NCBI RefSeq assembly: GCF_020023735.2
Contig: NZ_CP076444.2
Location: 1,007,501-1,071,500, forward strand
Source: Mycoavidus sp. HKI
GTDB lineage: Bacteria; Pseudomonadota; Gammaproteobacteria; Burkholderiales; Burkholderiaceae
Reading direction: 5' to 3'
Length of the DNA: 64,000 nt
The notes under the pieces were generated by a model. The model was not told the origin of the DNA. It saw only the letters and a program-made list of their open reading frames with translations, and ran no database searches. The translations under genes and the position numbers were made by a program. Shown piece by piece: positions 63,746 through 64,000 of the stretch (the first letter of the stretch is position 1; each line of letters begins with the position of its first letter).

Positions 63746-64000
63746 ATGGACATCGACAACGAAGCTATCGACGAAGTGGTATTGGCGTTGCTTCACTTGA
63801 ATTTATGCGACCAGAACCGAGCCTGGAAAGGCTTAGACTGGCCAGCGCTGAAACGGCTGCACATCAAAGGTTTAATCCACGACCCAGTCAGCCGTGCGAA
63901 GTCGGTGGGGCTGACGGAAAAAGGGTTGCACGAAGCTGAGCGGCTGTTCACTAAGTATTTTGTGCGGCGGAATTCCGGGCCGGAAGGTCAATGCAGTTGA
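63746..64000 (+). CDS. DUF6429 family protein
   Basis: 84 residues, complete; its TGA is the last base triplet of the window. It opens MDIDNEAIDEVVLALLHLNL and continues AWKGLDWPALKRLHIKGLI, the layout I know for DUF6429 proteins, small cytoplasmic proteins of unknown function often near transposases. GAAGGAGATG contains the ribosome-binding site before the ATG. It follows the NACHT/WD40 gene by 135 bases. No operon evidence. Confidence 0.8.
   Translation: MDIDNEAIDEVVLALLHLNLCDQNRAWKGLDWPALKRLHIKGLIHDPVSRAKSVGLTEKGLHEAERLFTKYFVRRNSGPEGQCS

Overview
The window looks like the chromosome of a betaproteobacterium of the family Burkholderiaceae. The gene orders dapC-dapD-arsC-dapE-prmB, smc-zipA, tsaB-rimI-udg, lplT/alr-radA and rng...rlmH-rsfS-nadD-hemF-purD-yebC are the ones I know from Burkholderia. 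The mixture of compact housekeeping operons, decayed gene fragments, and very large eukaryote-like repeat proteins (NACHT with HEAT or WD40) plus giant trimeric adhesins suggests a host-associated relative, such as a fungal endosymbiont of the Mycoavidus/Glomeribacter kind. That placement is inference; no rRNA gene is present to test it.

Layout. 1-2.3 kb: start of an O-antigen ligase-like gene, msbA, and an integrase scrap. 2.6-8.2 kb: a giant NLR-like protein (TIR/SEFIR-like domain, NACHT, 19 HEAT-like repeats). 8.2-17.2 kb: minus-strand housekeeping block (csbD, rng, rlmH, rsfS, nadD, hemF, purD, yebC-type, rluB, scpB). 17.5-20.4 kb: plus-strand block (nlpD-like, tRNA-Arg(UCU), tsaB, rimI, udg). 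20.4-21.8 kb: a decayed patch with an Rpn-type nuclease and a truncated phosphopantetheinyl transferase. 21.8-26.5 kb: thiD, lplT, alr, radA. 26.6-27.2 kb: two small overlapping membrane genes that look holin-like. 27.5-28.9 kb: a 14-TM MFS pump. 28.95-29.33 kb: a 378-bp deletion derivative of a Tn402/Tn5053-type transposon. 29.3-37.3 kb: ABC-F ATPase, cardiolipin synthase, prmB and the DAP/lysine genes. 37.5-44.1 kb: EamA transporter, DUF1127, smc, zipA.

44.1-56.7 kb is a rearranged surface-adhesin locus. A block running from the 3' end of zipA, through a trimeric autotransporter gene, into the 3' end of a BvgS/EvgS-like hybrid kinase gene has been tandemly duplicated. This left two diverged adhesins (1605 and 1348 residues) with a scrambled kinase/zipA pseudogene between them. 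The junction sits on a 7-bp sequence shared by both parents. The adhesin stalks have since acquired unrelated tandem repeats: 18 residues in one, 14 in the other.

56.9-64 kb: a DUF4385 gene, a second giant STAND protein (NACHT, pentapeptide repeats, 14 WD40 repeats) and a DUF6429 gene.

Most of the window is ordinary cell biology: envelope lipid handling (msbA, lplT, cls), lysine/peptidoglycan precursors (dapCDE, alr), chromosome segregation and division (smc, scpB, zipA, nlpD), and ribosome or tRNA maturation (rlmH, rsfS, rluB, rng, tsaB, rimI, prmB). The most unusual content is the pair of NLR-like giants and the duplicated adhesin locus.
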